This document shows, piece by piece, positions 1 to 7,200 of a DNA stretch of 19,106 nucleotides. The translations under genes were made by a program, and so were the position numbers. Every line of letters begins with the position of its first letter. Position 1 is the first letter of the stretch. The stretch is from VMCP01 sp965659745. GTDB taxonomy: Bacteria > Bacteroidota > Bacteroidia > NS11-12g > UBA955. The notes beneath the pieces are model-generated. The model had not been told where the DNA came from, searched no databases, and was given only the letters and a program-made list of their open reading frames with translations. The stretch spans positions 1 to 19,106 of the forward strand of contig CBFHXF010000036.1 of the NCBI GenBank assembly GCA_965659745.1. The letters run 5' to 3'.

Positions 1-1
1 T

Positions 2-493
2 ACCGAAATGAGCGGTTTTGCCCAACGCCAAGATGAATTCGACGCCTTAAATACCGCCTTAGTGGGCCTAAGTATCGATAGCATTCACAGTCACTTAGCT
101 TGGGTAAACAACGTAAGAGAAAAAACAGGTGTGTATTTTCAATTCCCCATTATTGCCGATTTGGACATGAAAGTTTCCAAATTGTACGGAATGCTGCAAC
201 CTAATGAAAGCGAAACAGCCGCTGTGCGCGCCGTGTTCTTCATCGATGCCGCTAACAAAATCCGTTTGATTATGTACTATCCTTTAAATGTAGGTCGTAA
301 CATGGATGAAATCATTCGCTCTTTGAAAGCCCTGCAGTTCAGCGACGAGCACAAAGTAGCCATGCCTTTAAATTGGCAGCCAGGCGACAAAGTAATCGTT
401 CCAGCACCCAAAACCTTGAAAGAATTGGAGGCTCGTAATGCCGACACGACCCTCGAAAAGGTAGATTTCTACCTTGCAAAGAAATCAATCTAA
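2..493 (+). CDS. Peroxiredoxin, Prx6 (1-Cys) type, 5'-truncated by window edge
   Basis: Thiol peroxidase of the AhpC/TSA superfamily, Prx6 subfamily, which reduces hydrogen peroxide and alkyl hydroperoxides in the cytoplasm. The frame is open to the window edge: the first visible codons read T-E-M-S-G-F-A, which fits the segment just after the family's PVCTTE active-site motif, so the peroxidatic cysteine lies one or two codons outside the window. The ATG at position 8 is therefore an internal Met, not the start. 163 residues are visible, against about 210-220 for the family. Further family marks are the ADLDMKVSKLYGML stretch, the conserved arginine in AAVRAVFFID, and the Prx6 C-terminal domain with YPLNVGRNMDEIIR and MPLNWQPGDKVIVPAP. 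The family assignment is strong; the physiological peroxide cannot be read from sequence. Confidence 0.93.
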   Translation, partial: TEMSGFAQRQDEFDALNTALVGLSIDSIHSHLAWVNNVREKTGVYFQFPIIADLDMKVSKLYGMLQPNESETAAVRAVFFIDAANKIRLIMYYPLNVGRNMDEIIRSLKALQFSDEHKVAMPLNWQPGDKVIVPAPKTLKELEARNADTTLEKVDFYLAKKSI

Positions 494-602
494 ATCAATT
501 TATTTTTCTAAGGGAATTTCAATTACCCTTGAAATCGTGGGTTTTTTTCTAAAATTCAGGATAATCGCATCTGATTTACTGAGGGAATTTTCCCTAAAAT
601 GC

Positions 603-633
603 AAAAGGGCTGCCGTAACCATACGGCAGCCCT
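603..633 (-). terminator. Rho-independent terminator of the SulP gene
   Basis: A perfect 12-bp inverted repeat (arms 606-617 and 622-633, GC-rich, 4-nt loop ACCA) lies 17 bases past the SulP stop codon. Read on the minus strand, the stem is followed directly by a run of four T, the usual intrinsic terminator layout. On the plus strand it is followed by a mixed sequence, so it mainly serves the minus-strand gene, although it could also block read-through from the peroxiredoxin gene. The rest of 494-650 shows only weak AGGGAA-type short palindromes. Confidence 0.85.
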
Positions 634-650
634 ATTCGGACCCGCTAATC

Positions 651-2183
651 TTAAATTTTAGCGTCAGTCACAACCTTATAGCTAGGGTCTTCATAATAAT
701 TAACCTCTATAATGGCCGAGGCCTTCTCTAGCAGTGCGGTGCAGTCTTTGCTCAAATGCCGCAAATGTACTTTTTTACCCAATTTCGCATATCGTTCCGT
801 TAGTTTATTCAAGGCTTCTATCGCAGACATATCCACCACACGGCTTTCTGAAAAGTTAATGACTACGTGGTCGGGGTCGTTTTGGACGTCGAATTTTTCG
901 TTGAAAACGGTGATAGATCCAAAAAATAAAGGACCAAATATCTCGTAATGCTTCCAACCTTGTTCGTCGGTGAATTTCCGTGCGCGAATGCGTTTGGCAT
1001 TATCCCAAGCAAATACCAAGGCCGCAATAATCACCCCCACCAACACCGCAAGAGCCAAATTATGCAAGAAAATAGTTACCAAAGTAACCAATACCATTAC
1101 CCAAATATCCGATACCGGCATTCTCCGAAACGTGCGTAAACTGGCCCATTCAAAAGTGCCTATCGATACCATGATCATAACGCCGGTTAAGGCGGCCATG
1201 GGTACCTTTTCAATAATAGAAGAACCAAACATGATGAACATCAACAACATGACTGAGGCCACAATTCCCGACAAACGGGCGCGCGCACCAGAAGAAATAT
1301 TGATCAAACTTTGACCAATCATGGCGCAACCGCCCATACCCGAAAACAATCCCGATAAAATATTGGCCGTTCCTTGAGCAATACATTCTTTATTGCTGCG
1401 ACCTCGGGTATCGGTAATTTCGTCAATGATATTTAAGGTGAGCAAGCTCTCAATTAAACCCACACCTGCAACGATAGCCGCATATGGAAAGATCAATTGT
1501 AAAGTGGCCAAATCTAGGGGGATTGATGGAATATGAAAGGGCGGAAAACCACCCGCAATGGAGGTGATATCTCCAACGGTACGTGTATTAAGTCCCAATG
1601 CCATAGAAATCCCAAAAACCACTAAAATCGCTGTAAGCGATGCAGGTACCACTTTTGTTAACTTGGGAAGTCCCCAAATGATCAACATGGCCAAGCCTAC
1701 CAATGCCGCAAAAATGCCCATCTCAGACCCTTGTAGCCACTCGCCAGAATCGGACTTGAATTGGGCAATTTGCGACATGAAAATAATCACAGCCAATCCA
1801 TTTACAAAGCCTAATATTACGGGTGTGGGCACCAAACGCATGAATTTTCCCAACTTAAAAAAGCCCGCGGCAAGTTGTAAAATACCGGCGAGTATAACAG
1901 TAGCGAAAATATAATCAGCACTATGGTCTTTTGCTAACGTTACCAATACAACGGCAACCGCGCCTGTTGCACCTGAAATCATACCCGGTCGTCCGCCCAA
2001 AATTGACGTTACGAAACCCATCATAAAGGCAGCATAAAGTCCGGTTAAGGGAGAAAGTCCGGCAATGAGGGCAAAGGCAACCGCTTCTGGAACCAAGGCC
2101 AACGCTACCGTTAAGCCACTTAAAATCTCATTTTTGTAATTAACTTTTTGATTAAAATCAAATAGATTAAGGGATAAATTCAT
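651..2183 (-). CDS. SulP-family anion permease with C-terminal STAS domain
   Basis: Inner-membrane transporter of the SulP (SLC26-like) family, which moves sulfate, bicarbonate or other inorganic anions by ion symport or exchange. The 510-residue product carries the SulP signature PEAVAFALIAGLSPLTGLY (residues 32-50) followed by GATGA (71-75), about a dozen hydrophobic segments up to roughly residue 400, and a cytoplasmic STAS domain (about 415-495) with the D-M-S core at 451-453. The reading frame extends upstream to 2222, but the start at 2183 is preferred: the added 13 residues are not family-like and a TAnnTTTG promoter box sits between the two ATGs. The gene is monocistronic and ends at a strong terminator. 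There is no carbonic anhydrase or sulfate assimilation gene next to it, so the substrate (sulfate or bicarbonate) is unresolved. Confidence 0.93.
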   Translation of the reverse strand: MNLSLNLFDFNQKVNYKNEILSGLTVALALVPEAVAFALIAGLSPLTGLYAAFMMGFVTSILGGRPGMISGATGAVAVVLVTLAKDHSADYIFATVILAGILQLAAGFFKLGKFMRLVPTPVILGFVNGLAVIIFMSQIAQFKSDSGEWLQGSEMGIFAALVGLAMLIIWGLPKLTKVVPASLTAILVVFGISMALGLNTRTVGDITSIAGGFPPFHIPSIPLDLATLQLIFPYAAIVAGVGLIESLLTLNIIDEITDTRGRSNKECIAQGTANILSGLFSGMGGCAMIGQSLINISSGARARLSGIVASVMLLMFIMFGSSIIEKVPMAALTGVMIMVSIGTFEWASLRTFRRMPVSDIWVMVLVTLVTIFLHNLALAVLVGVIIAALVFAWDNAKRIRARKFTDEQGWKHYEIFGPLFFGSITVFNEKFDVQNDPDHVVINFSESRVVDMSAIEALNKLTERYAKLGKKVHLRHLSKDCTALLEKASAIIEVNYYEDPSYKVVTDAKI

Positions 2184-2192
2184 AGAATACCG

Positions 2193-2200
2193 CAAAGATA
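2193..2200 (-). promoter_or_regulatory. Bacteroidota -7 promoter box for SulP gene
   Basis: Minus-strand TATCTTTG matches TAnnTTTG exactly and ends 9 nt before the SulP ATG at 2183. I see no good TTG -33 element at the usual spacing. The position favours the start at 2183 over 2222 and implies a very short leader. Confidence 0.6.
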
Positions 2201-2244
2201 GGATAGCGCGAAGAACATTCATGCGAATACCTTGTTATATGTAT

Positions 2245-2841
2245 ATGAGAGTTTTACTTTGGATTGGCATTGCCGTAGCCCTATTGCTGGCGGTCTCTTT
2301 GCTTTATTCCTTTCGATTTAAAAACATCGAAACCCCAAGTTATAACGTACTTAAAAAGTTGGGAGAGATCGAAATAAGACAATATCCAACGATGATTTTA
2401 GCGCAAACCAAATTAAAAAGTGGTCGATACGACGGCAATGAAGACAATGGTTTTAGAACGGTAGCGGGTTATATTTTCGGGGGAAATCAAGCGCAACAGA
2501 AAATTGCCATGACGGCTCCAGTGATCATGAATATGTCAGACTCCAACGCGAGTATGTCGTTCGTAATGCCAAGCCAATATCAAATGGAGGAATTGCCAAC
2601 CCCCAACTCGAATAAAGTACAAATCACCCAGCAGGCCCCATTGGTTTTAGCGGTAATTCGGTTTGGTGGATTTGCATCACAAAATAAGATTCAGGAACAA
2701 GCCGATCTGCTAACGCAAACGCTCAAAGAGAATAACATTCAAATAAAAGGACCCCTTTTATTTATGGGATATAACGCCCCTTGGGATGTCACCGGGCGCC
2801 GAAATGAGGTGGCTTATGAAATAGAAGGGTTTACACCGTAA
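2245..2841 (+). CDS. SOUL-family haem-binding protein, membrane-anchored
   Basis: Member of the SOUL/HBP family (PF04832), small proteins that bind haem or other tetrapyrroles; the bacterial role is poorly known. The sequence has one N-terminal hydrophobic helix (WIGIAVALLLAVSLLYSF), probably an uncleaved anchor holding the domain outside the cytoplasmic membrane, then the SOUL domain: KKLGEIEIRQYPTMILAQT, the GYIFGGNQAQQKIAMTAPV block, a central MSFVMPSQY strand and a C-terminal YNAPWDV segment. The frame also has ATGs at 2221 and 2239; I prefer 2245 because MRVLLWIG gives a clean anchor and a near-match -7 box (TACCTTG, 2228-2234) lies upstream, but this is not certain. The gene is divergent from SulP and convergent with the Crp/Fnr gene, with only 14 bp between stops. 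Family call strong, start moderate. Confidence 0.88.
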   Translation: MRVLLWIGIAVALLLAVSLLYSFRFKNIETPSYNVLKKLGEIEIRQYPTMILAQTKLKSGRYDGNEDNGFRTVAGYIFGGNQAQQKIAMTAPVIMNMSDSNASMSFVMPSQYQMEELPTPNSNKVQITQQAPLVLAVIRFGGFASQNKIQEQADLLTQTLKENNIQIKGPLLFMGYNAPWDVTGRRNEVAYEIEGFTP

Positions 2842-2855
2842 TTGACGGTCGAGAG

Positions 2856-3479
2856 TTACAGTTTTACTCTGTGGCTTTGCCCCTTACCCCGAATCCGACT
2901 CAAACTGGTTTGCGTGATTCCTAAATACGAGGCGATATACTTTAAGGGTACCCGTTTGATCAAATTGGGTGTTTCCTTTAATAAAATTTCGTATCGCTCT
3001 TCAGCGGAATGGAATTGCAAACTCTCTAAGCGAAAAACCGTTTGCAAATGCTCGGCTTCAAATACCTTCCTGAATAAACGCTCGATTCCGTGGTGCGTAT
3101 CGTAAAGTTGAAACAAGCCCGACGCATTGATCCCGACAATTTCAGAATCTTCAAGAATATGTATGCCCTTGCGAGAAGGCCGGCCCGTGAATAAACTCTC
3201 CACCCGAACAATAATTTCACCCTCTTGCGCAAATAATTCCGTTACCTCGTGCTCGTCTTTGTAATAAAATATCCGCGCCAATCCACTATTCATAAAATAA
3301 ATGGTCTTACAGGTATACCCGATTTCTTGGAGGAATTTATTTTTCGGAATCTTCGTAACGGTTAAAAAGGGGAGAAGCGCCTCTTTTTCCTCTTGGGAAA
3401 TCGAGTGGAAACGGCCTAAAAATTGCCACAAACGCTCGCCGTGTATGCCGGCGTGAAAGGCTTCCCCTGAAAAAGACAT
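2856..3479 (-). CDS. Crp/Fnr-family transcriptional regulator
   Basis: A 207-residue DNA-binding regulator. An N-terminal cyclic-nucleotide-binding-type beta-roll spans about residues 30-125 (with KTIYFMNSGLARIFYYKDE in the middle), a dimer helix follows to about 160, and a C-terminal helix-turn-helix is seen at about 177-198 (VPLKYIASYLGITQTSLSRI). There is only one cysteine (57), so it is not an FNR-type iron-sulfur sensor; the ligand, if any, is unknown. Regulators of this shape are abundant in Bacteroidota. It lies downstream of ferritin on the same strand with a 76-bp gap and could be co-transcribed, which would link it to iron storage or oxidative stress; this is inference. Its first 11 codons are almost exactly duplicated just upstream (3525-3559). 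The C-terminus ends soon after the HTH, as is normal. Confidence 0.9.
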   Translation of the reverse strand: MSFSGEAFHAGIHGERLWQFLGRFHSISQEEKEALLPFLTVTKIPKNKFLQEIGYTCKTIYFMNSGLARIFYYKDEHEVTELFAQEGEIIVRVESLFTGRPSRKGIHILEDSEIVGINASGLFQLYDTHHGIERLFRKVFEAEHLQTVFRLESLQFHSAEERYEILLKETPNLIKRVPLKYIASYLGITQTSLSRIRGKGQSHRVKL

Positions 3480-3559
3480 TATGTGCTAAATTTTAAATTC
3501 AATCAATTATTTCTCGGGGGAAATCCGGTGTGAAAGGCTTCCCCCGAAAAAGACATTAT
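3448..3559. repeat. 35-bp direct repeat duplicating the crp start, next to ferritin stop
   Basis: Copies at 3448-3482 and 3525-3559 match at 33 of 35 positions with a 77-bp offset. The first copy is the start of the Crp/Fnr gene. The second ends in the ferritin stop codon and carries a duplicate start: on the minus strand ferritin's TAA overlaps ATG by one base (TAATG), opening a 17-codon reading frame (3556 down to 3503) that reads MSFSGEAFHTG and then diverges to PPRNN and a stop. This mini-frame is probably a remnant of a local duplication and not a gene, but it would be translationally coupled to ferritin. Confidence 0.85.
3514..3547 (-). other. GC-rich hairpin between ferritin and crp
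   Basis: A perfect 9-bp inverted repeat, TCGGGGGAA (3514-3522) and TTCCCCCGA (3539-3547), with a 16-nt loop. One arm lies inside the duplicated crp start. On the minus strand no T-run follows, so it is not a textbook terminator; it could act as an mRNA stabilising or partial stop element between ferritin and the regulator. Confidence 0.55.
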
Positions 3560-4077
3560 TCGGCGGCAGGCTTGCTGGCGGCCAATTTTGCGGTTAATTG
3601 GGCCAAATCGCGGTCCATTAAATACAAACCGCTACCGTCGTTGCCTAAAATTTTAAGTTTACCCAAGATGGTATTGAACTGCGCCTCTTCTTCGCGCTGC
3701 TCTGCCACATACCACTGCAAGAAATTGGCGGTGGTGTGATCGGCTTCTTTAGTGGCGATATCCATAAGGTTATGAATCGCAGCCGTTACTTTCTTTTCCT
3801 GCTCTAAAACCCGTTCAAAAACGTGCTTGTAAGAGGTGAAACTCGTGTCGGGAGCTGCTACTGCGGGCGATAAGGCATAACCGCCAACTTCGTTAATGTA
3901 ATGGAAAAGCTTCATCATATGCATGCGCTCTTCGTCGCTCTGTGCGTATAAAAATTGAGCCGTACCTTCAAATCCTTCGTTTTCCATCCAAGAGGCCATA
4001 GCCAAATATACATAGCTTGCTGAGGCTTCCATAGCCACCTGATCGTTGAGTGCTTTTTCTAAGGTTTTTGATAACAT
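3556..4077 (-). CDS. ftnA: Ferritin, FtnA-type (non-haem iron storage)
   Basis: Iron-storage ferritin, forming a 24-subunit cage that oxidises Fe(II) and stores it as a mineral. The 173-residue product shows the full ferroxidase centre at the same numbers as E. coli FtnA: E17, Y24, E49/E50, H53, E94, and E126, Q127, E130. The four-helix bundle starts with KALNDQVAMEASASYVYLAM and the length is normal. The frame extends upstream to 4098, but 4077 (MLSKTLEKAL) is the family-like start, and a -7 box ends 5 nt before it. Ferritin is divergent from the TPR gene, and the Crp/Fnr gene follows on the same strand. Its stop codon lies inside a 35-bp repeat. I see no clear Fur-like operator. Confidence 0.95.
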   Translation of the reverse strand: MLSKTLEKALNDQVAMEASASYVYLAMASWMENEGFEGTAQFLYAQSDEERMHMMKLFHYINEVGGYALSPAVAAPDTSFTSYKHVFERVLEQEKKVTAAIHNLMDIATKEADHTTANFLQWYVAEQREEEAQFNTILGKLKILGNDGSGLYLMDRDLAQLTAKLAASKPAAE

Positions 4078-4082
4078 AATTC

Positions 4083-4090
4083 CAAATATA
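4083..4090 (-). promoter_or_regulatory. Bacteroidota -7 promoter box for ferritin
   Basis: Minus-strand TATATTTG, an exact TAnnTTTG match, ends 5 nt before the ferritin ATG at 4077. No TTG at the ideal -33 spacing is visible. The predicted transcript would have little or no leader. Confidence 0.6.
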
Positions 4091-4178
4091 CAACACAAAA
4101 GTCAAGGGTTTTGCCCAAAATATTAACCACTGTGAATTTCTGTGAGCAACTGCCCAAAACGCTCGACCAACGCGCGCG

Positions 4179-4186
4179 TATCTTTG
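4179..4186 (+). promoter_or_regulatory. Bacteroidota -7 promoter box for the TPR gene
   Basis: TATCTTTG, an exact TAnnTTTG match, ends 5 nt before the ATG at 4192, the same spacing as the divergent ferritin promoter. No clear TTG lies at -33. The box falls inside the longer open frame beginning at 4111, which argues that the upstream extension is not translated. Confidence 0.6.
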
Positions 4187-4191
4187 TTTGT

Positions 4192-7100
4192 ATGAGGAAT
4201 CGTGCTCTCGCTATTGTATTGCTTTGGTTTGTGGGATTGTCTGCACAGCCGCACCCCGTAAACACCTATCCCGGTATTTACGCCAAACGTGGAATTGAAT
4301 TATATGAGGAAGGTCGTTTTAATGCCGCTATTGCCCAGTTTGAAACGGCACTTAAAAACGATCCCACTATCCAGCTTAACGACGATGTAAGGTACTATCA
4401 CGCTATGGCAAAACTGTATGCCAAGCATGAAAATGCCGAACCTTTCCTTGTGAGTTATTTGGCCAACCATCCCAATGAGGCCCGTGCCAATCAAGCCAAT
4501 TTGGCTTTGGGCGATTATTTTTATGACCTCGGACAGTACGGCTCTGCATTGAGCTATTACCGCGATGTGAAAGAGGCTACCATTGCCCCTGCCCAACGCA
4601 TGGCCTATTACTACCATATGGGGTTTTGCTATGTGCAACGCGGTAAATACGATAAAGGTAAAGAATGGTTGCAAAAAGTGGTTGAAAAACCATCTGAATA
4701 TCAAGGTTTTGGACAATATTACTACGGGTATGCCTGCCTACAAGAGGGCGATTATGAAGCGGCCTATGCGTCTTTCAAAAACATAACCGACGAACGTTTT
4801 GAAAAAATACATTTCTACATGGCCCAAGTGCTTTACCAACTGTCGCGTTACGACGAAGCCCTTAAGGAAATTGACAAAATCAATACCCGAAAAGTGAAGC
4901 CTGTAGAACGCGACGAATTGAGCGCAAAATGCTATTACCGACTTAAGAATTATAATAAAGCCGCCGAAATCTTCGAAAAAATCAATCCCCGTATCGATAA
5001 ACTCGATAATCAACAACAGTTCGAAATCGGTTACGCCTATGCCAAATCTGGAAAACTAAACGAAAGCCTTCCTTGGTTTCGCGAAGTAGCCAAGAATAAC
5101 GACAGTTTGGCTCAAATTGCGAGTTATGAATTGGGAAATACACTGTTGGCATTGAATAATTACCGCGAAGCGTCGTTCGCTTTTTCGGAAGTATGGCGCA
5201 CCGGTTTCAACGACGAAATTGCTAAGGTTGCCTTGTATACCCAAGCCAAAATTGCGGTTCAAATGCGCGAAGCCAATAGCACCAAATTACTCGATAAATA
5301 CGTGCGTTTGTTTCCTAAATCGCCAGAAGCCCGTGAAGCTTCCAAATTGAAAGCCCGCTTATTGTTGAATACCGATAAATACCGCGAGGCCTTGCAGATT
5401 CTTGAAGGCATTGAAAACTTAGACGATCAAACAACCGAAATCTATCAAAAGGTAGCGCTGGCTCGCGGGATGGAACTTTACAAGAACCGCAGCTGGAACG
5501 AAGCCTTAGAATTATTTGAAAAATGTTCGGAGAAATCGGTGAACCGCTTGTACGCGGCTCAAGCGGCCTATTGGAAGGCCGAAACCTTGTTGCAAATGGA
5601 TAAAACCGATGATGCTTTGGTGGCATTTAAAGCCTTTATGGACAAACCCAAATCCAACGAAATAGATGAATTTGCCTATGCCTATTACGGACAAGGATAT
5701 GTGTTTTACCAGCGCAAAGACTATGCTATGGGCGCCACCTATTTTAAGGAGTTTACCAATAAAGTGAGCTCAGGGCGTTATGTGGAAGCCATCGTACACG
5801 ATGCCCACCTGCGTTTAGGCGATTGTTATTTGATGACGCGCAACCTAGAAGGTTCCGTTCGTGCGTATGCTTATGTTTCTGGGAAAAAAGGCCGCGATGC
5901 CGATTATGCCCTTTATCAAAGCTCTATTATTTACGGATTGCTAGAGCGTTCGGAAGAAAAAATCACCACTATAAAACGCCTCTTGGCAGAATACCCCAGA
6001 AGTCCTTATGTGCTTGATGCCTATAACGATATCGCTTCGGAGTACATGCTGCTCAAACAGTACGATCAAGCAGAAAAGTATTATACCACCATATTGGATA
6101 AATTCCCAGGAACCCAGTTAACTCGGAAAGCCTACAGTACCCTTGGACGTATTTATTACAACCAAAAACAAGTTGACAAAGCCGTGGAATCGTTCTCGAA
6201 ATTATACGATGAATTCCGAGGAACGCAAGATGCCCAGTCGGCAGCAGAATTGGTAAAAACAATTTACACCGAAGAAGGCCGTGCCAAAGATTACGTAAAA
6301 TGGGCGTCTACCCGCGGGGGAATTACCTCTGCCGCCGAAGACAGCGTTATTTATGAAACGGCAATCACCGCTTACGACAAAGGCGAGTTTAAAAAGGCCA
6401 TTCCTTCTTTTGAAACCTATTTGGAAGAAAAGCCAAATGGAAACTTTATCATTCCGGCTATGTACTACCTCGGCTTGAGTTATGAAAATGCCAAACAACC
6501 TCAAAAAGCCCTTGAAGTGTACAAAAAAGTAGCGGTAGCCAATTCAGGAGAATACAAAGAAGATGCCACCATAGCCGTTTTGAAAATCTACGGCAATGAC
6601 GGTCAATGCGAAGACATTCTAACCTATTTAGAAATTTTAGAGGAAATTACCCGCTCTAAAGACCTGCAACGCAAAGCATGGAAATCTATGATGTATTGTT
6701 ATTCTCGCGCCGGTAATACAGAAGGACTTAATCGCATTGCCGCTAAAGCCGTAAACGATGCTTCTGTAGATCCCGATTTGAAATATCAGTCGCAATTGAT
6801 CATGTACAAGAACAATTCTGACTCTACTTCAAACCTAGACCAACGCATTGCTACTTTACAGTCCTTATACAAAGGCAAAACCAACAAATTTGCTGCAGAA
6901 GCCAAATACTTAGAAGCCGAAGCCTACTTCCAAGCCGATTCTTTGAATTTAAGTAAGGAATCTTGTTATCAATTATTGGAAGACTTTAACGCCTACGATG
7001 AATGGGTAGCCAAATCACTCTTGTTATTGGGAGATGCATTCGCGAAAGAAGGCGATGATTTCAACGCCAAGGTAACCTGGAATACCATCATCGAAAACTT

Positions 7101-7200
7101 CAGTAACCAAGCGTATATAGAACCGGCCCAAAAAAGAATTGCCCAAGCAGACGCCCGGGCAAATTCAAATAAAGTCGTTGAAACTCCAGAAGAAGATTAA
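4192..7200 (+). CDS. Exported large tetratricopeptide-repeat (TPR) protein
   Basis: A 1002-residue protein made almost wholly of TPR-like helical repeats (recurrent A-x-x-x-Y and Y-x-x-G-x-Y/F-x-x-A patterns, often with a proline between hairpins), a scaffold for protein-protein contacts. The ATG at 4192 gives a good signal peptide, MRNRALAIVLLWFVGLSAQ, so the mature protein is probably periplasmic or attached to the envelope. The frame is open back to 4111, but that extension contains the promoter box and would bury the signal sequence. The C-terminus is acidic. No enzymatic domain is seen. Similar long TPR proteins are common in Bacteroidota, some in outer-membrane assembly or gliding/secretion contexts, but nothing here decides a partner. 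Its stop overlaps the stop of the convergent coiled-coil gene by 4 bp. Confidence 0.85.
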   Translation: MRNRALAIVLLWFVGLSAQPHPVNTYPGIYAKRGIELYEEGRFNAAIAQFETALKNDPTIQLNDDVRYYHAMAKLYAKHENAEPFLVSYLANHPNEARANQANLALGDYFYDLGQYGSALSYYRDVKEATIAPAQRMAYYYHMGFCYVQRGKYDKGKEWLQKVVEKPSEYQGFGQYYYGYACLQEGDYEAAYASFKNITDERFEKIHFYMAQVLYQLSRYDEALKEIDKINTRKVKPVERDELSAKCYYRLKNYNKAAEIFEKINPRIDKLDNQQQFEIGYAYAKSGKLNESLPWFREVAKNNDSLAQIASYELGNTLLALNNYREASFAFSEVWRTGFNDEIAKVALYTQAKIAVQMREANSTKLLDKYVRLFPKSPEAREASKLKARLLLNTDKYREALQILEGIENLDDQTTEIYQKVALARGMELYKNRSWNEALELFEKCSEKSVNRLYAAQAAYWKAETLLQMDKTDDALVAFKAFMDKPKSNEIDEFAYAYYGQGYVFYQRKDYAMGATYFKEFTNKVSSGRYVEAIVHDAHLRLGDCYLMTRNLEGSVRAYAYVSGKKGRDADYALYQSSIIYGLLERSEEKITTIKRLLAEYPRSPYVLDAYNDIASEYMLLKQYDQAEKYYTTILDKFPGTQLTRKAYSTLGRIYYNQKQVDKAVESFSKLYDEFRGTQDAQSAAELVKTIYTEEGRAKDYVKWASTRGGITSAAEDSVIYETAITAYDKGEFKKAIPSFETYLEEKPNGNFIIPAMYYLGLSYENAKQPQKALEVYKKVAVANSGEYKEDATIAVLKIYGNDGQCEDILTYLEILEEITRSKDLQRKAWKSMMYCYSRAGNTEGLNRIAAKAVNDASVDPDLKYQSQLIMYKNNSDSTSNLDQRIATLQSLYKGKTNKFAAEAKYLEAEAYFQADSLNLSKESCYQLLEDFNAYDEWVAKSLLLLGDAFAKEGDDFNAKVTWNTIIENFSNQAYIEPAQKRIAQADARANSNKVVETPEED

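Noticed and set aside
525..548. ACCC...GGGT followed by seven T after the peroxiredoxin gene, as a terminator
   Set aside because: The stem is only 4 bp with a 10-nt loop; too weak to call, although the T-run is suggestive.
582..595. AGGGAA-TT-TTCCCT palindrome as an operator
   Set aside because: A short AT-rich palindrome with a 2-nt loop in a terminator region; no second site to support it.
2852..2870. AGAGT/ACTCT hairpin between SOUL and crp stops as a terminator
   Set aside because: Only 5 bp and no T-run; convergent genes here show no clear terminator.
3503..3556. The 17-codon frame after ferritin as a real gene
   Set aside because: It is explained by the 35-bp copy of the crp start and has no further homology; kept only as part of the repeat.
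4130..4147. CTGTGAATTTCTGTGA as a Crp-type operator between ferritin and the TPR gene
   Set aside because: It is a direct repeat, not the inverted TGTGA-N6-TCACA form, and recognition sites of Bacteroidota Crp/Fnr proteins are not established from this window.
4111..4191. N-terminal extension of the TPR protein from a TTG at 4111
   Set aside because: It buries a clean signal peptide and contains the -7 box.
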